Of a stretch of DNA of 64,000 nucleotides, positions 25,036-32,467 are shown in pieces. This DNA comes from CALZKI01 sp964567585 (GTDB lineage: Bacteria > Bacillota > Clostridia > Lachnospirales > Lachnospiraceae). Location: assembly GCA_964567585.1 (NCBI GenBank), contig CAZMND010000001.1, positions 1 through 64,000 on the forward strand. Direction: 5' to 3'. How positions within the stretch are numbered: the stretch's first letter is position 1; every line of letters begins with the position of its first letter. A program made the translations under genes and the position numbers. The notes beneath the pieces were generated by a model that ran no database searches, was not told where the DNA came from, and was given only the letters and a program-made list of their open reading frames with translations.

Positions 25036-26298
25036 TTAATCCTGATATACGATGTTTCCATCGCACATTGTCATTTTACATTTGCCATAGTATTCATTTC
25101 CCGCAAAAGGACTGCTTTTTCCCATGGACAAGAAGAATTCATCATTCACTTTGATTATTTCGTTCAGATTAAATACACATAGGTTTGCTTTTTCACCCTC
25201 TGCAATATCATTTCCGATACCGAAACGGCGGCTTGCATTGTTATGAAGCACGTCCATCAATTTTTCAAGGGAAATCACCTTCTCTTTTACTAACTTTGTG
25301 TATGCCACAGGGAAGGCTGTTTCGATTCCCGTAACACCCATAAGACTCTTTTCAAGTCCCCTGCTCTTTTCTTCCAAAGTATGTGGTGCGTGATCTGTTG
25401 CAATCACATCTATTGTACCATCTATAAGCCCTTCAACCAAGGCTTTTCTATCTTCTTCCCCTCGAATCGGCGGATTCATTTTGAATCTTCCTTCTTCTTT
25501 AAGCATGCTGTCATTCATTACAAGGTAATGAGGACCGGTTTCACAAGTAATGTTGACACCGTCTTTCTTTGCCTGTCTGATTAATTCCACACTTTCCTTT
25601 GTGGAAATATGACATACATGATAAGCACAACCTGTCTCTTTCACAAGTTCAATATCTCTCTTAATCGGTCCCCATTCACTTTCAGAGCAAATGCCTCTGT
25701 GCCCATGTGCCTTAGCATACTCACCGTCGTGAATGTATCCGCCAAAAAGGAGTGAATTATCTTCGCAATGGGCTGAAATAATTTTATTAAGCATCTTCGC
25801 ACGACTCATAGCATTTTTCATCATTTCTTCGGACTGAACACCTCTTCCGTCATCGGAAAAACCGATAACATATGGTGCCATATCCTCTAAATCTGCCATT
25901 TCTAATCCGGCCTCGTTTTTCGTAATCGTTCCAAACGGATACACATGAATGCAGGCATCTTTTTCGATTGCATCAAGCTGCAGTTTTAAGTGCTCCATAG
26001 AATCCGGTGTTGGATTTAAATTCGGCATAGAACATACATCTGTATATCCGCCGTGTGCGGCCGCTTTCGTCCCCGTTTTTATCGTTTCTTTCGATAAAAA
26101 ACCCGGTTCTCTTAAATGTACGTGTACATCTATAAAACCGGGAAAAATATAACAATTTTGAAAATCAAAAGAAACAATATCCTCAGCCGCTAAAATATTA
26201 TCAGAAATTTTGGAAATAGTATCTCCGTGAATTAAAATGTCTTTCTGCTGAAATTCATTATTCACAAATACCATACCATTTTTCAATAAGTATTTCAT
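25036..26298 (-). CDS. pyrC: Dihydroorotase
   Basis: 420 residues. Closes carbamoyl-aspartate to dihydroorotate. The metal-binding start IDVHVHLREPGF, the HCED and CHISTKESVELI histidines and the TDHAPHTLEEK segment mark the class I (metal-dependent) form. AAAGGAG lies five bases before the ATG at 26298, and an upstream in-frame ATG at 26319 overlaps the site. It is the first gene of the pyr operon. Confidence 0.96.
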   Translation of the reverse strand: MKYLLKNGMVFVNNEFQQKDILIHGDTISKISDNILAAEDIVSFDFQNCYIFPGFIDVHVHLREPGFLSKETIKTGTKAAAHGGYTDVCSMPNLNPTPDSMEHLKLQLDAIEKDACIHVYPFGTITKNEAGLEMADLEDMAPYVIGFSDDGRGVQSEEMMKNAMSRAKMLNKIISAHCEDNSLLFGGYIHDGEYAKAHGHRGICSESEWGPIKRDIELVKETGCAYHVCHISTKESVELIRQAKKDGVNITCETGPHYLVMNDSMLKEEGRFKMNPPIRGEEDRKALVEGLIDGTIDVIATDHAPHTLEEKSRGLEKSLMGVTGIETAFPVAYTKLVKEKVISLEKLMDVLHNNASRRFGIGNDIAEGEKANLCVFNLNEIIKVNDEFFLSMGKSSPFAGNEYYGKCKMTMCDGNIVYQD

Positions 26299-26328
26299 GA
26301 CTTCTCCTTTATTGCTCATATTTAATTT

Positions 26329-26358
26329 AATATATCATATGGGGAAATTTGTTGTCAA
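26329..26358 (-). promoter_or_regulatory. Promoter of the pyr operon
   Basis: Perfect -35 TTGACA, 18 bases, TATATT. The predicted leader is only about 25 bases, with no room for a PyrR-type antiterminator or UMP attenuator; any control would be at initiation. Confidence 0.65.
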
Positions 26359-26368
26359 TAAGAGATTG

Positions 26369-26872
26369 CTAAATAGCGTTTTTATTTATGTACTCATGAT
26401 ATGCTTTTTCAAGAAGTTTGAAATCACAACTGTTATCTGTTAAAACTTGCTTTTTATTTTTTGTTACAATGGAATATATTTGACTGGCCTTTTTTTGAAT
26501 TTTATCTTGATTTTTTATACAGAATTGATATTCCTTGTTTAGAAGAGTCCTATATTTTTCATCATCTATCTCTTTAATGCACAATTTCTCTAAACATTCA
26601 TCTGGCACAGGAATCATATAATTAAACCGTAAAGAACCTTTTATTTCCTTTTTATCACCCGGAATTATTATAAGAATATTGGCTTCTTGTCTTTTTTTAA
26701 ATGATGACACAGAAACATAATACTTTATATCATTTATATTTAGTACTGCTCCAAAACTAAATTTATCTCTAACTTTATACTTTATGTTGGGCACCTTTGT
26801 AATTCCCCGATGCTTCAACTCATATTTCTGTAAAAAATCAATATATTTTTTATCGATTATATAAAAATCCAT
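26369..26872 (-). CDS. Type III toxin, ToxN/AbiQ-like endoribonuclease
   Basis: 167 residues. The N-terminus MDFYIIDKKYIDFLQKYE, the middle NDIKYYVSVSSFKK and LRFNYMIPVPDECL, and the C-terminal YRTLLNKEYQFCIKNQDKI...CDFKLLEKAYHEY follow the ToxN/AbiQ family pattern over the whole length. These toxins cut cellular or phage RNA and are held inactive by the RNA repeats encoded just upstream. The locus has the expected order: promoter, three repeats, weak terminator, toxin. GGGGG lies about nine bases before the ATG. Family members block phages or stabilise replicons. The pyr promoter follows 10 bases after the stop codon. Confidence 0.92.
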   Translation of the reverse strand: MDFYIIDKKYIDFLQKYELKHRGITKVPNIKYKVRDKFSFGAVLNINDIKYYVSVSSFKKRQEANILIIIPGDKKEIKGSLRFNYMIPVPDECLEKLCIKEIDDEKYRTLLNKEYQFCIKNQDKIQKKASQIYSIVTKNKKQVLTDNSCDFKLLEKAYHEYINKNAI

Positions 26873-26888
26873 ATTATCTGTCCCCCAT

Positions 26889-26922
26889 AAACAAAAACAA
26901 GGAGACGAGAATCCCCATCTCC
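26889..26922 (-). terminator. Terminator between antitoxin RNA and toxin gene
   Basis: On the minus strand GGAGA pairs with TCTCC around a G/A-rich loop, followed by TTGTTTTTG. Type III systems use such a leaky terminator to make antitoxin RNA in excess over toxin mRNA. Confidence 0.75.
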
Positions 26923-26941
26923 CTGAAATATACAGTTCGCA

Positions 26942-27045
26942 GTTTGACTAAGTAGCGAAGCACTTAAATTAAAGGTTCACATTCAGAGTAGTGAAGCACT
27001 CAAATTAAAGGTTTGCACTCAAAGTAGCAATGCTCTTTAATAAAC
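26942..27045 (-). ncRNA. Type III antitoxin RNA, three tandem repeats
   Basis: Three imperfect units of 33, 36 and 35 bases occupy 26942-26974, 26975-27010 and 27011-27045. Each begins GTT(T/C)-x-C/A on the plus strand, has AGTAG near the middle, and ends in (T)AA-T-AAA-C/G. The transcript runs on the minus strand from a consensus promoter and ends at the terminator before the toxin gene. Unit length and number resemble those of known ToxI/AntiQ RNAs, whose repeats are cut by the toxin and form a ring complex with it. Confidence 0.85.
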
Positions 27046-27065
27046 AGAAGTCTCTGTTCATTTAT

Positions 27066-27094
27066 ATTATATGCAATAAAATATACATATGCAA
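27066..27094 (-). promoter_or_regulatory. Promoter of the type III toxin-antitoxin locus
   Basis: TTGCAT, 17 bases, TATAAT on the minus strand, about 20 bases before the first repeat. Confidence 0.75.
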
Positions 27095-27120
27095 GTGTTT
27101 GAAAATTAAATTTTTATAAA

Positions 27121-27312
27121 CTATTCTTTTATCATATCCAGTTCCGTAAGATTTACACCCGATGCTGTAAGGGCAACCTTCAATTCGATATATCTTACTT
27201 TCATCGCCTTATATACTTCCGACTCTTTGTCTACCAAACACATATAACTTTGAAGCCTAGAATATTCCTCAACGTTTCTCTGTATTAACTCTAAATTATT
27301 CAATTCTTCCAT
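27121..27312 (-). CDS. Small protein of unknown function
   Basis: 63 residues, beginning MEELNNLELIQRNVEEYSRLQ. It is charged, rich in Leu and Glu, and probably two helices; I do not recognise the family. AGGCGGTGAAAGG before the ATG at 27312 and a consensus promoter upstream indicate a real gene. Other start: an in-frame codon at 27357, inside the promoter region, is unlikely. It stands alone between the toxin-antitoxin locus and the PARG-like gene. Confidence 0.65.
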   Translation of the reverse strand: MEELNNLELIQRNVEEYSRLQSYMCLVDKESEVYKAMKVRYIELKVALTASGVNLTELDMIKE

Positions 27313-27334
27313 CCTTTCACCGCCTTTCAATACT

Positions 27335-27364
27335 ATTATAGCGGTATTTTTATACACTTGTAAA
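27335..27364 (-). promoter_or_regulatory. Promoter of the 63-residue protein
   Basis: TTTACA, 18 bases, TATAAT on the minus strand, about 20 bases before the start codon. Confidence 0.6.
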
Positions 27365-27413
27365 GTTGGTAATATAACTGATTTTTAATATGTTTTAGAT
27401 TTGTTTTAGAAAA

Positions 27414-27450
27414 AGGGATTTGCCTACATATTATAGTAAGCAAATCCCTG
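27414..27450 (-). terminator. Terminator after the PARG-like gene
   Basis: AGGGATTTGC pairs with GCAAATCCCT (10 bp), followed by TTTTTC on the minus strand. Confidence 0.85.
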
Positions 27451-27467
27451 TGTCAATAAATTTTATT

Positions 27468-28838
27468 CTAGAATTTCAATGCCGGAAAGGAAAGAATTAA
27501 TAGTAATATCTCATTTTGAAGTTTCTCATAAAGTCTGACACACAAACCATATCTTATCATTAAATCTTCACAATTTTCAGGGAAATATTTGTCGTTATGA
27601 AATCTTTCAATACTGGCAATAACCTGTCTGTTTTGTATAAAAGTATATGCGTTTTCTTCAATAAAAACTTCTATCTTCTCTTTACCCCAAAATATAGTAT
27701 AATTTTCCGGATCACAGTAATTAGTAATACCTGCGACCTCTGCGCCGGATGAATCCATTATCGCTCGACAGTCCATTAGATTTCTTGTTTTATCCCAGTT
27801 CCATTTACTATTCCAACAAAGTCCAAAACCCTTAATATGCATGTGCTCACACTCCGGATCTAACACCGCACCCATACTGCATATGCTTCTCAAACTCTCG
27901 TCATAAAATTCATGTCCACACACACCTGTTTGAGCGTTTTGGAAACCGATATAGGATTGAATAACATTCTTTCCTGAGGTTTCTTCTATCAATGCAAATT
28001 TGCGAGCTAACCATTTAAATGCTTCTACATTTTCACTACATTCTTTAGTTCGTTTCACAGCAAAAATCACATTTGTAAATGCCTTTTTATATCGTTCTTC
28101 TAAAAGTACTGTCAAAAATGCCTTTGCAACTACTTTCGGCGGATTATTAAAAGCTCCGCAACCAAATGCTCCAAGAACCAGTACTTCAATATTGTTTTCT
28201 ATTGCCACCTCAAGAACATTACGTATTCTTGTGCAAAAAAGATGATGCAAATCCCCCGCCGGAATTACAAAATCTGAACCGCTAAAGAATGGTGCCGCGC
28301 ATGTTATGACATCAATATTTCTCCACTTGTCCATATATTCATATTCTTGTTTAGACTGATATCTCATACCCGGATAATAACCGATATCTTCTTTAAATAT
28401 AGTTACATCAGGTGAATATATAACCATATCTGTTCCTAAAAACATACGATTAACCTGGTTCATTTTTATCAAACCATTGTGATACTCATAATATTTTTTT
28501 GCATTCTCACTTACCATACAATTATATAAGTTACTAGTCCTACACAGATATTCTTCCTGCGCATTTGCTCCTCGCAAAACACCTCCACCAGGCTCAACAG
28601 GATTTGCAAAATTGAGAACCGCAGTCTTTTTTCCTTCATCTACCATCCGAATTGCTGTTCTTAAAGTAAGATTTTCTTCAAAAGACACTAACATTTGCTC
28701 AAACTTAGTGATTTTATTTGAAACAAATCCCTCTCCATAAACACAAGTGTTATTTATTGCTTTTTGAGTTGATTGTGAAAGTTCAATACTGCTCTTAATT
28801 CTTTTTTGAGTATCATAGAATACTTCTATGTTATTCAT
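27468..28838 (-). CDS. Microbial-type poly(ADP-ribose) glycohydrolase-like protein (TIGR02452)
   Basis: 456 residues. The first 290 match the microbial PARG family with a macro-domain core: VLNFANPVEPGGGVLRGANAQEE (the GGG and double-Glu catalytic loop of PARG), YLCRTSNLY, and LVLGAFGCGAFNNPP. Such enzymes remove ADP-ribose chains or related marks. The extra C-terminal 150 residues (CWNSKWNWDKTRNLMDCRA...) form a second, unrecognised domain with many aromatic residues. AAGGAGG precedes the ATG. It follows a broken HD-domain gene and a 41-residue frame that overlaps its start. Confidence 0.85.
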   Translation of the reverse strand: MNNIEVFYDTQKRIKSSIELSQSTQKAINNTCVYGEGFVSNKITKFEQMLVSFEENLTLRTAIRMVDEGKKTAVLNFANPVEPGGGVLRGANAQEEYLCRTSNLYNCMVSENAKKYYEYHNGLIKMNQVNRMFLGTDMVIYSPDVTIFKEDIGYYPGMRYQSKQEYEYMDKWRNIDVITCAAPFFSGSDFVIPAGDLHHLFCTRIRNVLEVAIENNIEVLVLGAFGCGAFNNPPKVVAKAFLTVLLEERYKKAFTNVIFAVKRTKECSENVEAFKWLARKFALIEETSGKNVIQSYIGFQNAQTGVCGHEFYDESLRSICSMGAVLDPECEHMHIKGFGLCWNSKWNWDKTRNLMDCRAIMDSSGAEVAGITNYCDPENYTIFWGKEKIEVFIEENAYTFIQNRQVIASIERFHNDKYFPENCEDLMIRYGLCVRLYEKLQNEILLLILSFPALKF

Positions 28839-28956
28839 ATGCGCAAGTCCTCCTTATCCGTAGTAAAATACTATCCCTTTGATATTTTAGTAATCTCATT
28901 TCCCGCCCATTTATCTGTAAATACTCATATTCCTCTCCAGACAAATATTTTTTCAT
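28831..28956 (-). CDS. Possible 41-residue protein overlapping the PARG-like start
   Basis: The frame MKKYLSGEEYEYLQINGRE... ends inside the first codons of the PARG-like gene, which would give coupling. There is no good ribosome site, and the same frame is open for seven codons before the ATG, so it may be the tail of a decayed gene. I do not recognise it. Confidence 0.3.
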   Translation of the reverse strand: MKKYLSGEEYEYLQINGREMRLLKYQRDSILLRIRRTCAYE

Positions 28957-28967
28957 AGCATCAAACA

Positions 28968-29396
28968 CTAACTCTCAAGAATTTTCATCGCCATCTTGTA
29001 CTTCTCTACTCGCTTTAATGCCTTTTCATCCACAACATCCAGTCTGGATAAATCACTGTTGTGTCGCAAATCTGCAAGTTTTACTTTTGTAGCAATGGGA
29101 TTCTTCTTAATCGCACGAACATACTCCATATACGGAACCGCTTCATCGTGTGTTAATAGTTTAAGTGCTTCAATAATTTCTTCTGAAAAACCCACCTTCT
29201 CAAGTTCCTCGAATGTGATTTCAGTATCTTCTACCACATCATGTAAAAGTGCTACGCAAACAGTATTTTCATCCTGCATTTATTCCGCCAAATGTATGGA
29301 ATGATAAATATAAGGAATACCGCTTTTATCTAATTGGACCTTATGCGCTTCATATGCGATTTTCATTGCTTTTTGGGTTAGGTTTGTGTATAACAT
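28968..29396 (-). pseudogene. HD-domain phosphohydrolase (RelA/SpoT-like) with in-frame stop
   Basis: Read through, the frame encodes about 141 residues: KAMKIAYEAHKVQLDKSGIPYIYHSIHLAE, a TAA at codon 39 (29280-29282), then MQDENTVCVALLHDVVEDTEITFEELEKVGF and KLADLRHNSDLSRLD. The HDVVEDT and ADLRHN motifs are those of ppGpp-hydrolase-like HD domains. Homologues commonly have Gln where the stop lies, so a single CAA to TAA change would explain it. The second part alone starts with ATG at 29279 but lacks the first metal-binding His region, and only GGCGG about 7 bases upstream could serve as a ribosome site. It has its own promoter box (TATAAT at 29432-29437). Confidence 0.75.
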
Positions 29397-29431
29397 ACTT
29401 TCATCTTCCTTTATATTTTTCCATAACATTT

Positions 29432-29437
29432 ATTATA
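29432..29437 (-). promoter_or_regulatory. -10 box of the HD-domain gene
   Basis: TATAAT on the minus strand, 36 bases before the start, with a weak TGGAAC 17 bases further upstream. Confidence 0.45.
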
Positions 29438-29487
29438 GCATTTTTCAATACACAGTTCCAGTAAGTACCCTGACGACAAACTAGAAA

Positions 29488-29907
29488 TTATACCCTTAGG
29501 TCTGATTTCACGTTTTGTACTCCCGATGCAATCATCGTAATTTCCGAACTTACTTTTTGCGATAATCCACATTGCTTTACAGTACCGATAATTGCCGTCA
29601 TAAACGGAACCCAACAAACAATCCAACCAATTGCAAATCCCACAATTTTTCCTGTCCAATCACCGTCTGTGTAATTTACATATAATATATCTCCATTCAT
29701 AGTACAATTTGCGGTGATTCCCTGTCCCAAACCTAATAATAAATTAATTCCACCACAATTCTTTTCTAATTTTACCTTTACACTGTTTGGTGCTATAGGT
29801 ATCACCGTAACTGTAAATCCCTGTGCTACAAAACTGTTCTTTAATCTTTCTGTCATATTATTTAAATTAAAATTCATTGGTACATTAAGTTTTAATACAT
29901 CTGCCAT
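29488..29907 (-). CDS. Small membrane protein of unknown function
   Basis: 139 residues. The N-terminal 80 residues (MADVLKLNVPMNFNLNNMTERLKNSFVAQGFTVTV...) are a small alpha/beta domain, followed by one or two hydrophobic stretches (about 88-110, GKIVGFAIGWIVCWVPFMTAIIG) and a polar tail. I do not recognise the family. AAAGGAG lies before the ATG at 29907. It is 13 bases after the LCP-like gene and is probably the last gene of cluster 2. Confidence 0.6.
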   Translation of the reverse strand: MADVLKLNVPMNFNLNNMTERLKNSFVAQGFTVTVIPIAPNSVKVKLEKNCGGINLLLGLGQGITANCTMNGDILYVNYTDGDWTGKIVGFAIGWIVCWVPFMTAIIGTVKQCGLSQKVSSEITMIASGVQNVKSDLRV

Positions 29908-29920
29908 TGTTATTTCTCCT

Positions 29921-31096
29921 TTAGTACTCTGCAACTTTCTTTTTTATTTCCTCCGCAATACTCTGTACAGTCTGCGTAGGCTGATAATTATCCTTACTAA
30001 ACAAAAATTGATGCACTAGTGCTACACTCTGTGCTAAATCTGTCGGCCATAAACTTGTGCCATTTGAACCTAACACCTTACTCTCTGACAATTCCGACGA
30101 TGGAAAAATCACATTTTTACTTATACCAGATACTCTAATCAGATTTACTAATTCCTGATACTCTTCCTTATCTAGCGAAGTGTAAAGATATTTTGTATAC
30201 AAATCATCAAACGTATAGCTAACAAAATCTTTATCCATAGTCATCAAGTTTAATGCCATATTATTTACTATTTCTTGTTGTCTTTCTGCCACATAATAAC
30301 TGTTGTCCAACCCCCTTAAATTACCCATACAATAAGCCAACGCTTGCGTACCATCTAAGTTTTGTATGCCTATATCCGGTAGTAACTCCATATTCTCTTC
30401 CATCTCATCCGGCAAATATTTTGTATACTGTCTGTCATTCATCATTTCCAATTCATCCATATCAATATATGCATCTACTCCGCCTATATCATCAACCAAT
30501 TTTTCCATTCCCTCAAACCCAATAGTAATGAAATCCGTAATTGCCAAATCCATATTTCTGTTTAACATACCTAATGCAACTTCCGGTCCATAGTAATATC
30601 CATATTTGGCTTGTCCATATTTAGAATTCTCGTCGATATTCCAGTACGTCATATACTGAACATTAACAAGTTTTATTTCTTCTGTTCTCTCATTTATGGA
30701 AAAAATCATAATTCCCTTACTTTTTGTATCGGAATATAACATTCCGGTAGTAGAATCAACCATAAAAACCGCAATATTTTTATATGAATCATTTGGACTT
30801 GGTTCATCAAATACTTTTGTATAAATATTTTTATCTCTATCTTCCACCACATCTTCCTGATTCAGAGTTGTATCTTCTTCACTTGACTCAATATTGTCTT
30901 CCACAACCAACTCATTCTCTATATTTTCGGTTTTGCTTTCTTTAGTTACATTCTCTTCTTCATCCTCAATGACGTTGCCCCCTTCCTCGTCATTTTCCTC
31001 GAAAAACATATTCCGATTCTTACTCATACATGCAGTCATACTTATCATTATTATAAGTACTAATATTAATCCTTTAATATATTTTGACTTTTTCAT
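29921..31096 (-). CDS. LCP (LytR-CpsA-Psr)-like lipoprotein, degenerate
   Basis: 391 residues. Lipobox MTACM near residue 23, then a very acidic linker to about residue 85. Residues 105-350 follow the LCP fold: DSTTGMLYSDTKSKGIMIFSINERTEEIKLVNV, YGPEVALGMLNRNMDLAITDFITIGFEGMEKLVDDIGGVDAYID, and DGTQALAYC...AERQQEIVNNM. LCP enzymes attach polymers to peptidoglycan, but the family SIPRDTYV segment is NVQYMTYWNI here, so the phosphate-binding Arg and Asp are missing. It is probably a non-catalytic surface protein. Third-to-last position of the cluster 2 lipoprotein block. Confidence 0.72.
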   Translation of the reverse strand: MKKSKYIKGLILVLIIMISMTACMSKNRNMFFEENDEEGGNVIEDEEENVTKESKTENIENELVVEDNIESSEEDTTLNQEDVVEDRDKNIYTKVFDEPSPNDSYKNIAVFMVDSTTGMLYSDTKSKGIMIFSINERTEEIKLVNVQYMTYWNIDENSKYGQAKYGYYYGPEVALGMLNRNMDLAITDFITIGFEGMEKLVDDIGGVDAYIDMDELEMMNDRQYTKYLPDEMEENMELLPDIGIQNLDGTQALAYCMGNLRGLDNSYYVAERQQEIVNNMALNLMTMDKDFVSYTFDDLYTKYLYTSLDKEEYQELVNLIRVSGISKNVIFPSSELSESKVLGSNGTSLWPTDLAQSVALVHQFLFSKDNYQPTQTVQSIAEEIKKKVAEY

Positions 31097-31108
31097 AAAT
31101 TCACCTTC

Positions 31109-32446
31109 TTAAGAAATTTCATCGCTTGTCAAACGCATTGCACTACGTTTAAACATATTCTTACTCGCTAAGAATTCATCGACGTTATACATTTTGGGTT
31201 TTATATGCTTAACAGACTTTAATCCATCAACAAATCCCAAATATTCCATTTCATTAATCTCATTTCCTTTGCAAAAATATTTTATTGTATAATTAATATA
31301 ATCATCTGTCTCTTCAAATAATTTTAAATACTCCTCTTCTAATACCTTCGCGCTAATATACCCATTTTCATCAACAACCAACTCGTATTTTACATATGTA
31401 AATTCTCCCGGATAACTAATATCTACATAGAAAATATTAGGTTCGTCACTCCAGAAAATTTCATCACCCCAAAGCGTAATGACATTTTCCTCGCCCATAA
31501 TACAAATTGATTTAGGGTTCCCAAGAAAAAACACTTCCGGAATACCGTCATTTGTCATATCAACTAATTGTTGATAATCATACATTTCCCCTGGTGCCTG
31601 CCACTGTTCTTTAAGAAAACTGTCCGGATTAAATGCTATGTCCATATATTTTGCATACATATCGTCAATACGATTCGTATACTCTTCCTCACTTAACGTA
31701 GCATTACGGATAAAATCTGAATCATCGGCCTTTTTATAATCAATCTCTAACAATGACTCAAGGTCTTTTTTGCACTGTTTTTCATTTTCATTTAAAATAG
31801 CAAAAACAAACATTGTCTGCTGGTCAATAGCCGGAACATAGACACCATATCCATTCATTTCATTTTCATCTTCATATTCATATATACTAATATCAAGATT
31901 ACCTTCTCTGTAAAATACAACTTGTCCCTCTGATGTTTCCGATTCAAAAAGTTCGCCACCAAATCCAGATTCTATCGCTTCATAGGAACCATCGCCATAA
32001 GCTGCAATCATACTTTCGCCTTTGCCATAAGAGAAAAATATAGCTTCCGTTCTGTTTTCAGCAGATAATTTTAAATATGCATTCTTCTCACCGCCATATG
32101 ACTCTACATAAAATTCACTATCATACTTATCCGTTTCAAGTCTTCTTGGTACAACAGTCTGAATCAAATATTCATCTAACAAAAATTTTACAAACATATA
32201 ATCTTTATCAATATACTCAAGAATTTTAAACTCTACACCATCAAACCAAATGGATGGACATTCTTTTTCAGTTATGCTATTATCTGATTCCGTTATCTGA
32301 TTGTCATCATCATTTATTAAAAAATCATTTTCCTCAGACAAACTTTCATATTCTTGATCCTGAACTGAATATTCACCTTTAGAACATGCACACAACAATA
32401 CAGAAATTATACACATTACTATCAAAACTCGTATTCTTTTAGACAT
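31109..32446 (-). CDS. Lipoprotein of unknown function
   Basis: 445 residues. Signal peptide with lipobox LLCAC, an acidic linker, and then an outer domain of about 390 residues with many Tyr, Glu and Asp residues. The segment YQQLVDMTNDGIPEVFFLG resembles calcium-binding D-x-[DN]-x-D repeats of FG-GAP or VCBS type, but only one copy is visible. I do not recognise the family. GGAGG precedes the ATG. It lies between two other lipoprotein genes in one block. Confidence 0.65.
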   Translation of the reverse strand: MSKRIRVLIVMCIISVLLCACSKGEYSVQDQEYESLSEENDFLINDDDNQITESDNSITEKECPSIWFDGVEFKILEYIDKDYMFVKFLLDEYLIQTVVPRRLETDKYDSEFYVESYGGEKNAYLKLSAENRTEAIFFSYGKGESMIAAYGDGSYEAIESGFGGELFESETSEGQVVFYREGNLDISIYEYEDENEMNGYGVYVPAIDQQTMFVFAILNENEKQCKKDLESLLEIDYKKADDSDFIRNATLSEEEYTNRIDDMYAKYMDIAFNPDSFLKEQWQAPGEMYDYQQLVDMTNDGIPEVFFLGNPKSICIMGEENVITLWGDEIFWSDEPNIFYVDISYPGEFTYVKYELVVDENGYISAKVLEEEYLKLFEETDDYINYTIKYFCKGNEINEMEYLGFVDGLKSVKHIKPKMYNVDEFLASKNMFKRSAMRLTSDEIS

Positions 32447-32467
32447 AAGTTTTCCTCCTAAAAGTAG

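Noticed and set aside
26299..26368. PyrR-type attenuator before the pyr operon
   Set aside because: The promoter leaves a leader of only about 25 bases without hairpins.
26942..27045. CRISPR array
   Set aside because: The three units are directly adjacent with no unique spacers and lie in type III toxin-antitoxin order.
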